Assembly: GCF_004114975.1 (NCBI RefSeq)
Contig: NZ_CP030051.1
Coordinates: 3,534,001 to 3,598,000 of the forward strand
From: Bradyrhizobium guangdongense
GTDB lineage: Bacteria; Pseudomonadota; Alphaproteobacteria; Rhizobiales; Xanthobacteraceae
DNA: 64,000 nt
Reading direction: 5' to 3'
In this document: in pieces, positions 27,184-35,421 of the stretch
Layout: each line of letters begins with the position of its first letter
How positions within the stretch are numbered: the first letter of the stretch is position 1
Translations under genes and position numbers: made by a program
Notes under the pieces: generated by a model
What the model saw: the letters and a program-made list of their open reading frames with translations, nothing else
Databases searched by the model: none
What the model was told of the DNA's origin: nothing

Positions 27184-28455
27184 ATGAGTGAAAGGCCGCC
27201 CATTTCGCCCCGGAGTCCGCGGGCAGCGCTCGAGCCCGAGCAAGTCCCGCCGCCGCCGAGGCGTTCGGAGCGGGCGCGCAATCCGTTCGTTGTAGTCGGT
27301 AACGCCATCATCACCCTGCTTTTGATCGGTATGATTGGAGCGGGAGCTGCCTACTATTACGGCCGGCAGGTGCTCGAATCGCCCGGGCCTCTGAAGGAAG
27401 ACAAGGTCGTCAACATTCCCCAGCGTGCAGGCAAGCGCGATATCGCCGAGACCCTGAACAGGGAAGGCGTGACTGACGTCAATCCCTGGGTGTTCATTGG
27501 CGCCGTGGCCGCGCTGAAGGCGAGCTCGGACCTCAAGCCGGGTGAATATTCGTTCCAGAAGAACGCGAGCTTGCGCGACGTGATCGCCACCATTGTCGAG
27601 GGCAAGGTGGTGCAGCATGCCGTCACCATTCCGGAGGGCCTGACCTCCGAGCAGATCGTGGCGCGTCTCTCCGACAACGACATCTTCACCGGCAGCGTAC
27701 GCGAAGTGCCGCGCGAGGGCACCCTGCTGCCCGAGACCTACAAGTTCCCGCGCGGGACCCCGCGGGAGCAAGTGATCCAGCGCATGCAGCAAGCGCACAA
27801 GCGCGTGCTCGCGGAGATTTGGGAGCGCCGCAGCCCTGATCTTCCGGTCAAGACTCCTGAGCAGCTGGTGACACTCGCCTCGATCGTCGAGAAAGAGACC
27901 GGCAAGCCCGACGAGCGCAGCCGCGTCGCCGCGGTGTTCGTCAATCGTCTCAAGCAGAAGATCAAGCTGCAGTCCGATCCGACCATCATCTACGGCCTGG
28001 TCGGCGGCAAGGGCACGCTGGGACGCCCGATCAAGCGCAGCGAGATCACGCAGCCCTCGCCCTACAACACCTATGTGATCGAGGGCCTGCCGCCCGGTCC
28101 GATCTCCAATCCCGGCCGCGCCTCGCTGGAGGCCGCCGCCAACCCGGCCCGCACCCGCGATCTCTATTTCGTCGCCGACGGCTCGGGCGGGCATGCCTTC
28201 ACCGAGACCTACGACGCGCATCAGAAGAACGTCGCGAAACTGCGCGCGATGGAGAAGCAGATCCAGAACGACACGGTTGAGCCGGCCGAGGACGCGCCGC
28301 CGCCTGCGGCTGCGGCACCCGCGGCCGCAGATACGGCGCCGACCGCGACAACGCCGGCCCCCCGGCCGCCCCAGCAGAGGAAGCCGCCCGCCCGGCCGGC
28401 GGCGCCCGCCCGCCAGGGCGCGGTGCAGCCATCGCCGCCGGTGATCCAGCGCTAG
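27184..28455 (+). CDS. mltG: endolytic transglycosylase MltG
   Basis: Inner-membrane lytic transglycosylase that terminates nascent glycan strands. 423 aa: cytoplasmic Pro/Arg-rich N-terminus, one TM at about residues 38-60 (FVVVGNAIITLLLIGMIGAG), LysM-like region, then the YceG catalytic domain with Glu in LASIVEKETGK and the family block IIYGLVGGKGTLGRPI. A Pro/Ala-rich tail of about 60 residues follows residue 360. fabF-mltG-yicC-gmk is a conserved alphaproteobacterial order. Confidence 0.95.
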   Translation: MSERPPISPRSPRAALEPEQVPPPPRRSERARNPFVVVGNAIITLLLIGMIGAGAAYYYGRQVLESPGPLKEDKVVNIPQRAGKRDIAETLNREGVTDVNPWVFIGAVAALKASSDLKPGEYSFQKNASLRDVIATIVEGKVVQHAVTIPEGLTSEQIVARLSDNDIFTGSVREVPREGTLLPETYKFPRGTPREQVIQRMQQAHKRVLAEIWERRSPDLPVKTPEQLVTLASIVEKETGKPDERSRVAAVFVNRLKQKIKLQSDPTIIYGLVGGKGTLGRPIKRSEITQPSPYNTYVIEGLPPGPISNPGRASLEAAANPARTRDLYFVADGSGGHAFTETYDAHQKNVAKLRAMEKQIQNDTVEPAEDAPPPAAAAPAAADTAPTATTPAPRPPQQRKPPARPAAPARQGAVQPSPPVIQR

Positions 28456-28588
28456 GGCTGCTCCAGCCTCGGGCCTTGCGCAGACCGGCCTGCGGACATT
28501 GCGGATTCCACTTTCGTGCAAAATAGTCTTAAGATTCCCGTGGCCTGATGGCCTCGCGAATCCCATGCTTGTTGGAGAATTTGACCTG

Positions 28589-29476
28589 ATGGCGCTGTCG
28601 TCCATGACCGGCTTTGCGAGACGCCACGGCGCAAGCGGGCCGTATACGTTCGAGTGGGAGTTGAAGTCGGTCAACGCCAAGGGCTTTGACTTGCGGGTGC
28701 GGCTGCCGCAGGGGTTCGACGAGCTCGAGGCCCACGCCAAGAAGCGCGCCGGCGAGCTGCTCTCGCGCGGCACCGTCTACGCCAATCTGAACGTCAAGCG
28801 CGCCAATGCTGCTGCCACCGTTCGCGTCAACGAGGATGTGCTCAACGCCGTGCTGAAGGCCGCCGCAATGATCTCCGGCAAGGTCGACGCGGTGGCGCCG
28901 AGCATCGACGGCCTGCTCGCCATCAAGGGGGTCGTCGAGGTCGCCGAGCCCGAGGGCGACGAGGAGGAGGACAAGGCGGTGCGTGTCGCCGCAGCCGAAG
29001 CCTTCGACAAGGCGCTCGACGAGCTCGTCGCGATGCGCAAGCGGGAGGGGATCTCGCTCGGCCAGATTCTGACCCAGCGCATCGATGAGGTCGAGCAGCT
29101 GGCGAAGAAGGCGGAGATCGCGCCGGGCCGCAAGCCCGAGGCGATCAAGGCGAGGCTCGCCGAGCAGATCGCCGCGCTGCTGGACACCACCGACCGTTTC
29201 GATTCCGACCGCCTGATGCAGGAAGCGATCCTGATCGCGACCAAAGCCGACATCCGCGAGGAGCTCGACCGCATCACCTCCCACATCGCGCAGGCGCGCG
29301 AGCTGATCGGCAAGGGCGGCCCGATCGGCCGCAAGCTCGACTTCCTGGCGCAGGAGTTTCACCGCGAGGTCAACACCTGCTGCTCGAAGTCGAACGACAT
29401 CGAACTGACCAATACCGGTCTCGCCATGAAGAACGTGGTCGAGCAGTTCCGCGAGCAGGTCCAGAATCTGGAGTGA
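28589..29476 (+). CDS. yicC: YicC/YloC family endoribonuclease
   Basis: 295 aa, with the family start MALSSMTGFARR and N-terminal YicC domain, then a DUF1732 C-terminal domain ending in EFHREVNTCCSKSNDIELT. E. coli YicC has been described as an endoribonuclease acting on small RNAs such as RyhB; activity here is inferred from family. Start ATG 28589 matches the family N-terminus; frames upstream from 28499 or 28565 add residues that do not fit. The stop is 3 bp before gmk. Confidence 0.93.
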   Translation: MALSSMTGFARRHGASGPYTFEWELKSVNAKGFDLRVRLPQGFDELEAHAKKRAGELLSRGTVYANLNVKRANAAATVRVNEDVLNAVLKAAAMISGKVDAVAPSIDGLLAIKGVVEVAEPEGDEEEDKAVRVAAAEAFDKALDELVAMRKREGISLGQILTQRIDEVEQLAKKAEIAPGRKPEAIKARLAEQIAALLDTTDRFDSDRLMQEAILIATKADIREELDRITSHIAQARELIGKGGPIGRKLDFLAQEFHREVNTCCSKSNDIELTNTGLAMKNVVEQFREQVQNLE

Positions 29477-29479
29477 TCG

Positions 29480-30139
29480 ATGACGACAAGCGGTCACGGA
29501 ACTGACGGGGTCGAGCGCCGCGGATTGATGTTCGTGCTGTCCTCGCCTTCGGGCGCGGGCAAGACGACGCTGTCGCGCCTACTGATCGAGCGCATGTCGG
29601 GCCTGAAGATGTCGGTCTCCGCGACCACGCGGGCGATGCGGCCGGGCGAGGTCAACGGCAAGGACTATTCGTTCGTCGACAAGGCCACCTTCGAGGCGAT
29701 GGTGAAGGCCGGCGAGCTGCTGGAATGGGCCACCGTATTCGACAACAGCTACGGCACGCCGCGTGGCCCGGTCGAGGCCGCACTGTCGGCCGGGCAGGAC
29801 GTGCTGTTCGACATCGACTGGCAGGGCACGCAGCAGCTGCGCGAGAAGGCGCGCGCCGACGTCGTCAGCGTCTTCATCCTGCCGCCCTCAGCGGCTGACC
29901 TCGAGAAGCGGCTGCATTCGCGCGCACAGGATTCCGACGAGGTGATCCGCAAGCGCATGAGCCGCGCCAGCCACGAGATGAGCCACTGGGCCGAGTACGA
30001 TTACATCGTCATCAATCACAATGTTGATGACGCCTTCGCCGAGGTGCAGTCGATCCTGAAGGCCGAACGCCTCAAGCGCGAGCGGCGGACTGGCCTCGTG
30101 AGCTTCGTGCGGGCGCTGCAAGGTCAGCTTCAAGGCTAG
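29480..30139 (+). CDS. gmk: guanylate kinase
   Basis: Phosphorylates GMP to GDP. 219 aa. P-loop SSPSGAGKTTLSR at about residues 18-30, the GMP-binding stretch SVSATTRAMRPGEVNGKDYSFV, and WAEYDYIVINHNVDDAF near the C-terminus. Three base pairs after yicC, clearly one operon. Its last 68 bp overlap the convergent low-complexity membrane protein gene at 30072. Confidence 0.97.
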   Translation: MTTSGHGTDGVERRGLMFVLSSPSGAGKTTLSRLLIERMSGLKMSVSATTRAMRPGEVNGKDYSFVDKATFEAMVKAGELLEWATVFDNSYGTPRGPVEAALSAGQDVLFDIDWQGTQQLREKARADVVSVFILPPSAADLEKRLHSRAQDSDEVIRKRMSRASHEMSHWAEYDYIVINHNVDDAFAEVQSILKAERLKRERRTGLVSFVRALQGQLQG

Positions 30140-31418
30140 GTTCGAAGCCAGGCTGCGACAGCCGTGGCCCTTGCGCCGCCAGCCGCTCCAGCATCGACGT
30201 GATGATATCGATGTCGACGGCAGTTTCGTCGTGCGCATGGTCCTCGTGCGCACCCGCCTCGCGCACGTCCTCTTGGTGCGCATCCAGATCGTGATCGGCC
30301 AGGTCGTGATTGGCCAAGTCGTGATCGGTCACGTCGTGATCGGCCACATCGAGATCGATCACATCGGGGTTGGCCTCCTCTTCGGAGTGGCTGTCGGCCG
30401 CAAGCTGGGGCGCCGGTGTTTCGATCTCGAATTCGTCCTCGAAATAGTCGATCCCGGTGTCCTCAGGCTCTGCGACCGCAATTTCGGTGGAACGGCCCTG
30501 CGCGGCGATCCGGCCGATCGCGTCGCTGAACGCGGCGATCTGCGGCGCTTGCGGACGCACGGCGTCGAAATCTACCGGAAGCGGTCGCGTCGTGCGTGGC
30601 ATGGGTGTCGGGGCTGCATTGAGCCACGGCGCGCGGCTGTCGTCGCGATCCTGCCGATTGTCCCAGTTCACGCGGCGATCGGACGTCTGCACGCGCACGC
30701 GGCCACCGGCGAAGCGGTAGATCAGGCTGGCGAGCAGGCCAGCGAGCGCCAGTGCGCCGCCGATGACGAGCAGCAGCATCTGGAGCGAGCCGGTCGACTT
30801 GTCGGCAGCGCTATCTGCAGCGGCGAGCGTGACCGGAGCAGGGGCTGCGGCCGGTTGCGCGCTTGGCTGCGAGGTCGTTGCAGGCGTGGAGGCGGGGGCA
30901 GATTGCGGCGCGGGCGAAGCGGTGGCGGGAGCGGCATCGGGCCACGGAGCGGCGACCGCGGGCTGAGGTGCATTGGCATCCGTGGTGGGGCCAAACGCCT
31001 GCTGCGGTGAGGTGGTGGCCGGCGCCGGTGCACTCGCTGCGGGGGTGGTTTGCGGCGCGACATATTCAGCGCGCGCATTCTGCACCGATGACGGCGCGGC
31101 CGGATTTGCATTCGGCGTGTCGGCCGCTGCCTGCGCGTTCTGCGTAGCCTTACTGCCTTCCGCGCGCAGATACCAGCATTGCCGCTTGGTCGCGCGTTCC
31201 ACCCGATAGAACCAGTGCTGCCCCTGCGGCGCGACGCCCTTCGGCGAGGCGAGGCAGTCGCTCGCGGCATTCGTCGTGCTTGCCGCGCTGGTGGCTGCCG
31301 CCGTCGTGTTTGCCGTGCTGGGCGCAGTCGGCGCGTTCTGCGACACGGCGGCCAGAGGTGCGCCGGCAATGATGCTGCCAATCAGCGCGGACGTGAACTT
31401 TGCGGTGCGGTTGCCCAT
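30072..31418 (-). CDS. Ala/Pro-rich membrane-anchored protein of unknown function
   Basis: 448 aa from ATG 31418 (GGGAGACC upstream). Order: signal-like hydrophobic start (FTSALIGSIIAGAPLAAV), a short Cys-containing segment with WFYRVERATKRQCWYLRAEG (a conserved-looking motif), a long Ala/Pro/Thr/Ser-rich stretch, a TM at about residues 220-240 (LQMLLLVIGGALALAGLLAS), and a cytoplasmic part with acidic His/Asp-rich repeats. It ends convergent with gmk, sharing 68 bp. Conserved-looking WFYRVER motif resembles small periplasmic domains found in Bradyrhizobium proteins. No known function. Confidence 0.75.
   Translation of the reverse strand: MGNRTAKFTSALIGSIIAGAPLAAVSQNAPTAPSTANTTAAATSAASTTNAASDCLASPKGVAPQGQHWFYRVERATKRQCWYLRAEGSKATQNAQAAADTPNANPAAPSSVQNARAEYVAPQTTPAASAPAPATTSPQQAFGPTTDANAPQPAVAAPWPDAAPATASPAPQSAPASTPATTSQPSAQPAAAPAPVTLAAADSAADKSTGSLQMLLLVIGGALALAGLLASLIYRFAGGRVRVQTSDRRVNWDNRQDRDDSRAPWLNAAPTPMPRTTRPLPVDFDAVRPQAPQIAAFSDAIGRIAAQGRSTEIAVAEPEDTGIDYFEDEFEIETPAPQLAADSHSEEEANPDVIDLDVADHDVTDHDLANHDLADHDLDAHQEDVREAGAHEDHAHDETAVDIDIITSMLERLAAQGPRLSQPGFEPSLEADLAAPARSSRGQSAARA
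30285..30359 (-). repeat. five tandem 15-bp units within the low-complexity gene
   Basis: Units read, rightward, as CAGATCGTGATCGGC, CAGGTCGTGATTGGC, CAAGTCGTGATCGGT, CACGTCGTGATCGGC, CACATCGAGATCGAT. Each is 15 bp, so the reading frame is kept; in protein they give repeated ADHD(V/L) or NHDL(A/D) pentapeptides. A likely slippage site. Confidence 0.85.
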
Positions 31419-31612
31419 CCTGGTCTCCCGGTTACGCATGACGCAACTCGTTACCTTTCCTTTCTCTACAAAGAGTTAGGTGGCAATGAGCCGCAAATCC
31501 GGAGAGGATGTGGCCTGAATCGGGCCTGCGGCGCGTTTGTTCCATCCGTGATTGGGCCCTTTCCAAGGCGCCACGGCGATGCGCGGTTCCATCCGAAGGA
31601 GCTTGCGAAAGC

Positions 31613-31834
31613 CTACTTCCACACGCTCGCCAGCTTCAGCGCCAATATCCCCAGCACGCCGCTGATCGATCCCACCATCGCATACGATTGCGCAAAAACG
31701 CCGGTCTGGATGAAGATCTGGCACGCAATGGCAAAGCAGACGGCGGTGAGCAGCAGGCACGCGCCGCCGGCAATGATCGCGAGGTAGCGGATCGCGACGG
31801 CGACGGGTCTGGCGGAGGATGCGGGCTCGGTCAT
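31613..31834 (-). CDS. 73-aa two-segment membrane protein
   Basis: ATG at 31834. Two hydrophobic segments: about residues 15-45 (IRYLAIIAGGACLLLTAVCF) and 50-70 (YAMVGSISGVLGILALKLAS), with a short N-terminal polar part and a C-terminal VWK. Looks like a small inner-membrane hairpin protein. No named family recognised. Upstream reading to 32047 crosses other genes and is not part of it. Confidence 0.6.
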   Translation of the reverse strand: MTEPASSARPVAVAIRYLAIIAGGACLLLTAVCFAIACQIFIQTGVFAQSYAMVGSISGVLGILALKLASVWK

Positions 31835-31887
31835 GCACGGACGGATATGCGGCGGACGCTTCTGCAGCGTCTCACACGGGTAACAGA

Positions 31888-32064
31888 TTAGTTGCTTGCG
31901 CAGCAGTCGACCAGCGCGCGCCAGATGCGCTGGATCTCGACATTCCTCTGGAACTCGAGGACGTGATTCTCGGTCGCGTGGAAAGATCTGGCTGAGGAGT
32001 GATGTTCGCGTGGCGCGATCCAGCGTTCGGAAATCGGATCGTACCATTTGCCGGGAGTAACCAA
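31888..32064 (-). CDS. 58-aa protein with apparent TTG start
   Basis: Protein reads MVTPGKWYDPISERWIAPRE then a His/Ser-rich middle and a helical end HVLEFQRNVEIQRIWRALVDCC. The TTG at 32064 is the only start in frame close to a strong ribosome binding site, AAGGAG eight bases upstream. An ATG just upstream, at 32084, is in another frame (70-aa Ser/Arg-rich product) and is less protein-like. Unknown function; the WYDPISERW stretch may be a small ligand or protein-binding motif. Codon use fits a coding gene. Confidence 0.55.
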   Translation of the reverse strand: MVTPGKWYDPISERWIAPREHHSSARSFHATENHVLEFQRNVEIQRIWRALVDCCASN

Positions 32065-32101
32065 GTTCGTATCTCCTTCTTCATCCCCCTGGTTTTCGCG
32101 C

Positions 32102-32293
32102 CTATCCCATGCGCCGGTTGCTGGTGTTCTGGGTGAGGTTGCCGTGCGCGGCCTGCTCACGGATGTTCTGCTTCTCGTCGTCGCGATGGCCTTTGGTGGT
32201 GTCGACGGGAATTGTCGGCGCGCTGCCGGCGCCCTTGTGGCACTGGTTCTCGTCGGGAACCGGTCGCACCGCTCTTGTCAGCGGCTTCGTCAT
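32102..32293 (-). CDS. 63-aa hydrophilic protein
   Basis: ATG at 32293 with GGAGG about nine bases upstream. Highly polar, rich in Arg, Asn, Gln, Asp and His, no hydrophobic segment: probably a soluble, perhaps intrinsically disordered, peptide. Reads MTKPLTRAVRPVPDEN then KHK-like charged repeats (DTTKGHRDDEKQNIREQ). Small proteins of this type recur in Bradyrhizobium, but I know no function. Neighbouring small genes point the same way, so they may be transcribed together. Confidence 0.5.
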   Translation of the reverse strand: MTKPLTRAVRPVPDENQCHKGAGSAPTIPVDTTKGHRDDEKQNIREQAAHGNLTQNTSNRRMG

Positions 32294-32393
32294 GCGAGTC
32301 AGCCTCCATCGTTGCCCTTGATGAAAGGCCAACGCGTGGGACGCGCGGGGCGTTCCAGGCTCGGGTCCGACGCAATTGTGGCGGTGCGGCGCC

Positions 32394-32816
32394 CTAGTGC
32401 TTCGACTCGTGCTGCTCGCGGGGTGGCGATCCCACCGAGGACGTCTCCGTCTCCCCGGCACGGAGCTCCCTGAGATCGGTTTCAAGAGATCGTCCGTCGT
32501 CTTCGCCGGCGGCCTCGGCGCCTGGCCGCTGCGTGCGGTGCTTTCCGACCATCCGTTTGATCTCGTCGATGGCTTCGAGCAGCGGCGGGGTCAGGGAGAG
32601 CAGCACCCCCATCGCAATGGCGATGATGGTGTGGCGCAGCGAGATCTTCTCATCTTCATCGACAACATACGCGTTCTGGCCAATCGGGACAGGCGCGAGC
32701 CCGCTCGACGAGCGAGCCTGATCCGGCTGCCTCGGCTTGCGCGGCGGGATCATGATCACGACGAAAAGCACGTTGATCAGGAGCCAGATGCCCAGGATGA
32801 CGAGAACGGTCTGCAT
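32394..32816 (-). CDS. 140-aa bitopic membrane protein
   Basis: ATG at 32816. TM1 at about residues 5-24 (VILGIWLLINVLFVVIMIPP), a basic linker (RKPRQPDQAR), TM2 at about residues 64-80 (AIAMGVLLSLTPPLLEAI), then a charged cytoplasmic tail (RMVGKHRTQRPGAEAAGEDD). Weak ribosome binding site. The leftward run of small proteins continues from here. Function unknown. Confidence 0.6.
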   Translation of the reverse strand: MQTVLVILGIWLLINVLFVVIMIPPRKPRQPDQARSSSGLAPVPIGQNAYVVDEDEKISLRHTIIAIAMGVLLSLTPPLLEAIDEIKRMVGKHRTQRPGAEAAGEDDGRSLETDLRELRAGETETSSVGSPPREQHESKH

Positions 32817-33181
32817 TGGAAAACCAAAGGTAAAGAAATGTGCTGCCGCCTTAAGGAGCCATTGAACGGCCGTTCGCACCCCAATGCAAGTTGCAAGTTG
32901 TGCATTTTGATGGACGCAAGTTTCGAGCAGGTGGCTATCGGAATCCGGCAAGTCTGGACGCGGAGAGCGGACGCAAGCCGGAGGCCATCCTCGAGCGTTG
33001 CGGTTTCGATGCCGGCCACCATTTTGAGGTGCCGACATATGGGCCGGGAGATTTTCCCCGTTGCCCGCCTGCCACGCCTTGAACTCTGTTCTTGGCCGGA
33101 GAACTACGGAAGCTGGAAAATAGCGCGGCACTGTCGGGAGTGAACAGCGGGCAGTGGGTCCGACGGCATCGCCTGGCGCCG
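32817..33181. other. 365-bp gap, no convincing gene
   Basis: Open frames exist on both strands, for example a rightward TTG-initiated 63-residue frame at 32891-33082 (MQVVHFDGRKFRAGG) and leftward ones, but none has a clear ribosome binding site. The region is somewhat less GC-rich than its surroundings around 32830-32900, which could hold the promoter of the leftward small genes. Confidence 0.35.
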
Positions 33182-33409
33182 CTAGCCGAGGCGTACTTCG
33201 CGCGTCCTCGGCTGCCTGTTCAAGTTCCGGTAAGCGTCGATTGCTTTGTTGGCAAGCATCAGGGGCCGACGTTCGCCGGTCCTGAGCTGCGCTTCGATCG
33301 CGTCGAGAATGATGTTTGCGGAGATGTCAGGCGGGCCGAGTTCGCCGCTCTTCTCCAGGGAGCTCCAGGCGATGAAGAATGCGCTCTCGACGGTGCAACG
33401 AATGGACAT
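33182..33409 (-). CDS. 75-aa soluble helical protein
   Basis: ATG at 33409 giving MSIRCTVESAFFIAWSSLEK, then DISANIILDAIEAQLRTGERRPLMLANKAIDAYRNL: an amphipathic helical small protein with a basic end (RQPRTREVRLG). The longer open frame to 33679 is antisense to adh and is not used. Unknown function. It lies 74 bp beyond the adh stop in the same direction, so could be transcribed with adh. Confidence 0.55.
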   Translation of the reverse strand: MSIRCTVESAFFIAWSSLEKSGELGPPDISANIILDAIEAQLRTGERRPLMLANKAIDAYRNLNRQPRTREVRLG

Positions 33410-33483
33410 GCGCTGCCAACGCGGTGCGGAGACAGCCGTTCCGTGAGCGGCGGCGAGAGGTGTATCCCGCCGCCGGTTGAAAC

Positions 33484-34542
33484 TCAGTTCTTCAGCACGA
33501 TGCGCCCGACCACCTTGCCGGCACGCAGCTCGTCGATCCATTTCTGGACGTCGCCCATCGGCTCCTCGCGCATTGGCGTCGGCTTGATCTTGCCGGCGCG
33601 GGCGAGCGCCATCAGCTCGTGGGCCTCCGCGAGCGTACCGACCATGAAGCCTTCGACGGTGAGGCGCTTGTAGACCCACTGCACCATCGGTAGCGTGAAT
33701 TGGCCGCCCATCAGGCCGGAGACCACGACCTTGCCGCCGCGCGCGGCAACGGCGACCGCGAACGCCATCGACCTTTCATTGCCGGCGAAATCGACGACCT
33801 CGTCGAATCCCCCGTCGGTCTCCTTCAGAATGCGCTTTATCACATCCGGCTCGGACGGGTCGTAAGCATTGGCCGCACCGTTCTTCAGCGCGGTCTCGCG
33901 CGCGGCGCCGCTGAGATCGGCAACCGTGATCGGCTGCTTGAACATCGCCTGCGCGAACGACAGGCCCATCATGCCGACGCCGCCAAGGCCGATCAGCAAA
34001 AGGTTGCGCTGGCGGGGACGGTCGACCAGACGCTTGAGCGCGCCGTAGGCGGTGACGCCCGAGCACATCAAGGTCGCCGCCTGGTTGACGGGCAGGGGAT
34101 CGTAGTCGAGCAGATATTTTGCGTCGGGCACCAGCACGTGGGTGGCGAAGCCGCCGTCGATGGAGACGCCGAGGAAGCGCTGCTTCGCGCACAGGTTCTC
34201 GTCGCCGTTCTTGCAATCGCGGCACTGGCCGCAGCCGATCCAGGGAAACACCGCCTTCTTGGCGCCGACGACGCTCGCCGGCACGTCCGGACCAACCTCG
34301 TCGACGACGCCAGCGATCTCGTGGCCGAGCGTGAAGGGCAGCGTCATGCCCCGCGTGGTGTCGAGCTTCTTTCCGCCGCCGAGATCGGCATAGCCGTCCT
34401 GGATGTGCAGGTCGGAATGGCACAGGCCGCAGCGCTCGATGCGCACCAGCACCTCAGGTCCCTGCGGTTTTGGCGTGTCGACGATGGTCTCGCACAGCGG
34501 CGCATCGAACTTGACGAGGGACTGCCGACGCATCAACGCCAT
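33484..34542 (-). CDS. zinc-dependent alcohol dehydrogenase (MDR family)
   Basis: 352 aa. Catalytic Zn ligands Cys-His in CGLCHSDLH and GHEIAGVVDE; structural Zn with four Cys in CGQCRDCKNGDENLC; NAD-binding GLGGVGMMGLS in the C-terminal Rossmann domain. Substrate unknown. It starts 24 bp after the rsmA stop, with GGAGG before the ATG, so it probably ends the lptD-surA-pdxA-rsmA transcript. A CGGCGGCG/CGCCGCCG hairpin lies at 33448-33475 just past the stop, without a T-run. Confidence 0.93.
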   Translation of the reverse strand: MALMRRQSLVKFDAPLCETIVDTPKPQGPEVLVRIERCGLCHSDLHIQDGYADLGGGKKLDTTRGMTLPFTLGHEIAGVVDEVGPDVPASVVGAKKAVFPWIGCGQCRDCKNGDENLCAKQRFLGVSIDGGFATHVLVPDAKYLLDYDPLPVNQAATLMCSGVTAYGALKRLVDRPRQRNLLLIGLGGVGMMGLSFAQAMFKQPITVADLSGAARETALKNGAANAYDPSEPDVIKRILKETDGGFDEVVDFAGNERSMAFAVAVAARGGKVVVSGLMGGQFTLPMVQWVYKRLTVEGFMVGTLAEAHELMALARAGKIKPTPMREEPMGDVQKWIDELRAGKVVGRIVLKN

Positions 34543-34566
34543 TTTCTTTCCTCCGGAATTTAATTG

Positions 34567-35421
34567 TCAGGCTTCGCTGCGTATATCCGCCAATTCCCGG
34601 GCCATGGCAACAAAGCCGGAGATGGGAATGGTCTCGGCGCGCCGCGTCGCATCGACGCCGGCTGCCTGCGCGAGCCGTGCCGGATCGGCTTGAAGCGATT
34701 TAAGACTCTGGCGCAGCATCTTGCGGCGCTGGCCGAAGGCAGCGGCCGCGACCTGCTCGAGCAGCTTGCGATCGCAGGGCAGCGGCTCCGCGCGGGGCAC
34801 GAGGCGCACGACTGACGAGGTGACTTTCGGCGGCGGCACGAAGGCGGATGGCGAAATGTCGAACAGGATCTTGGTCTCACAGCGCCAGTTGGCGAGCACG
34901 CCGAGCCGGCCGTAGGCGTCGTCGTCCTCGCGCGCGACGATGCGCTCGCCGACCTCGCGTTGAAACATCAGCACCATCATGTCGTACCAGGGCGGCCATG
35001 GCTCGATGGTGAGCCAGTTGATCAGGAGCTGGGTCGCGATGTTGTAGGGCAGATTGGCGACGATCTTGGCACGCTCGCCCGCGAGCAGCGGCCGCGGATC
35101 GAAGCTCATGGCATCGCCATGCACGATCTCGAGTCGTCCGGGGTAGCGTGCGGAAATGTCCTGAAGTGCGGGAATGGCGCGCTCGTCGTGCTCGATCGCA
35201 ATGACGCGTCTGGCGCCGAGCGCGAGCAGGGCGCGCGTCAGTCCGCCCGGACCGGGACCGATCTCGACGATGGTACTCTCTTCGAGCGGCGCTGCCGCGC
35301 GCGCGATGCGTGCAGTGAGGTTGAGATCGAGCAGAAAGTTCTGGCCCAGCGATTTGCGCGCGGATAGCGCGTGCTGGCGAATGACCTCGCGCAGCGGCGG
35401 GAGGTCGTCGATCGCGCTCAT
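34567..35421 (-). CDS. rsmA: 16S rRNA dimethyladenosine transferase
   Basis: Dimethylates two adjacent adenosines near the 3' end of 16S rRNA during 30S maturation (also called KsgA). 284 aa. The start region [18 protein letters not shown] motif [16 protein letters not shown] and catalytic [11 protein letters not shown] are all present. Its ATG shares one base with the pdxA stop (TGATG at 35423-35419). Conserved surA-pdxA-rsmA order. Confidence 0.97.
   Translation of the reverse strand: MSAIDDLPPLREVIRQHALSARKSLGQNFLLDLNLTARIARAAAPLEESTIVEIGPGPGGLTRALLALGARRVIAIEHDERAIPALQDISARYPGRLEIVHGDAMSFDPRPLLAGERAKIVANLPYNIATQLLINWLTIEPWPPWYDMMVLMFQREVGERIVAREDDDAYGRLGVLANWRCETKILFDISPSAFVPPPKVTSSVVRLVPRAEPLPCDRKLLEQVAAAAFGQRRKMLRQSLKSLQADPARLAQAAGVDATRRAETIPISGFVAMARELADIRSEA

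Noticed and set aside
30285..30359. Tandem repeats as a CRISPR array
   Set aside because: Units are 15 bp, directly adjacent without spacers, and in frame inside a coding sequence.
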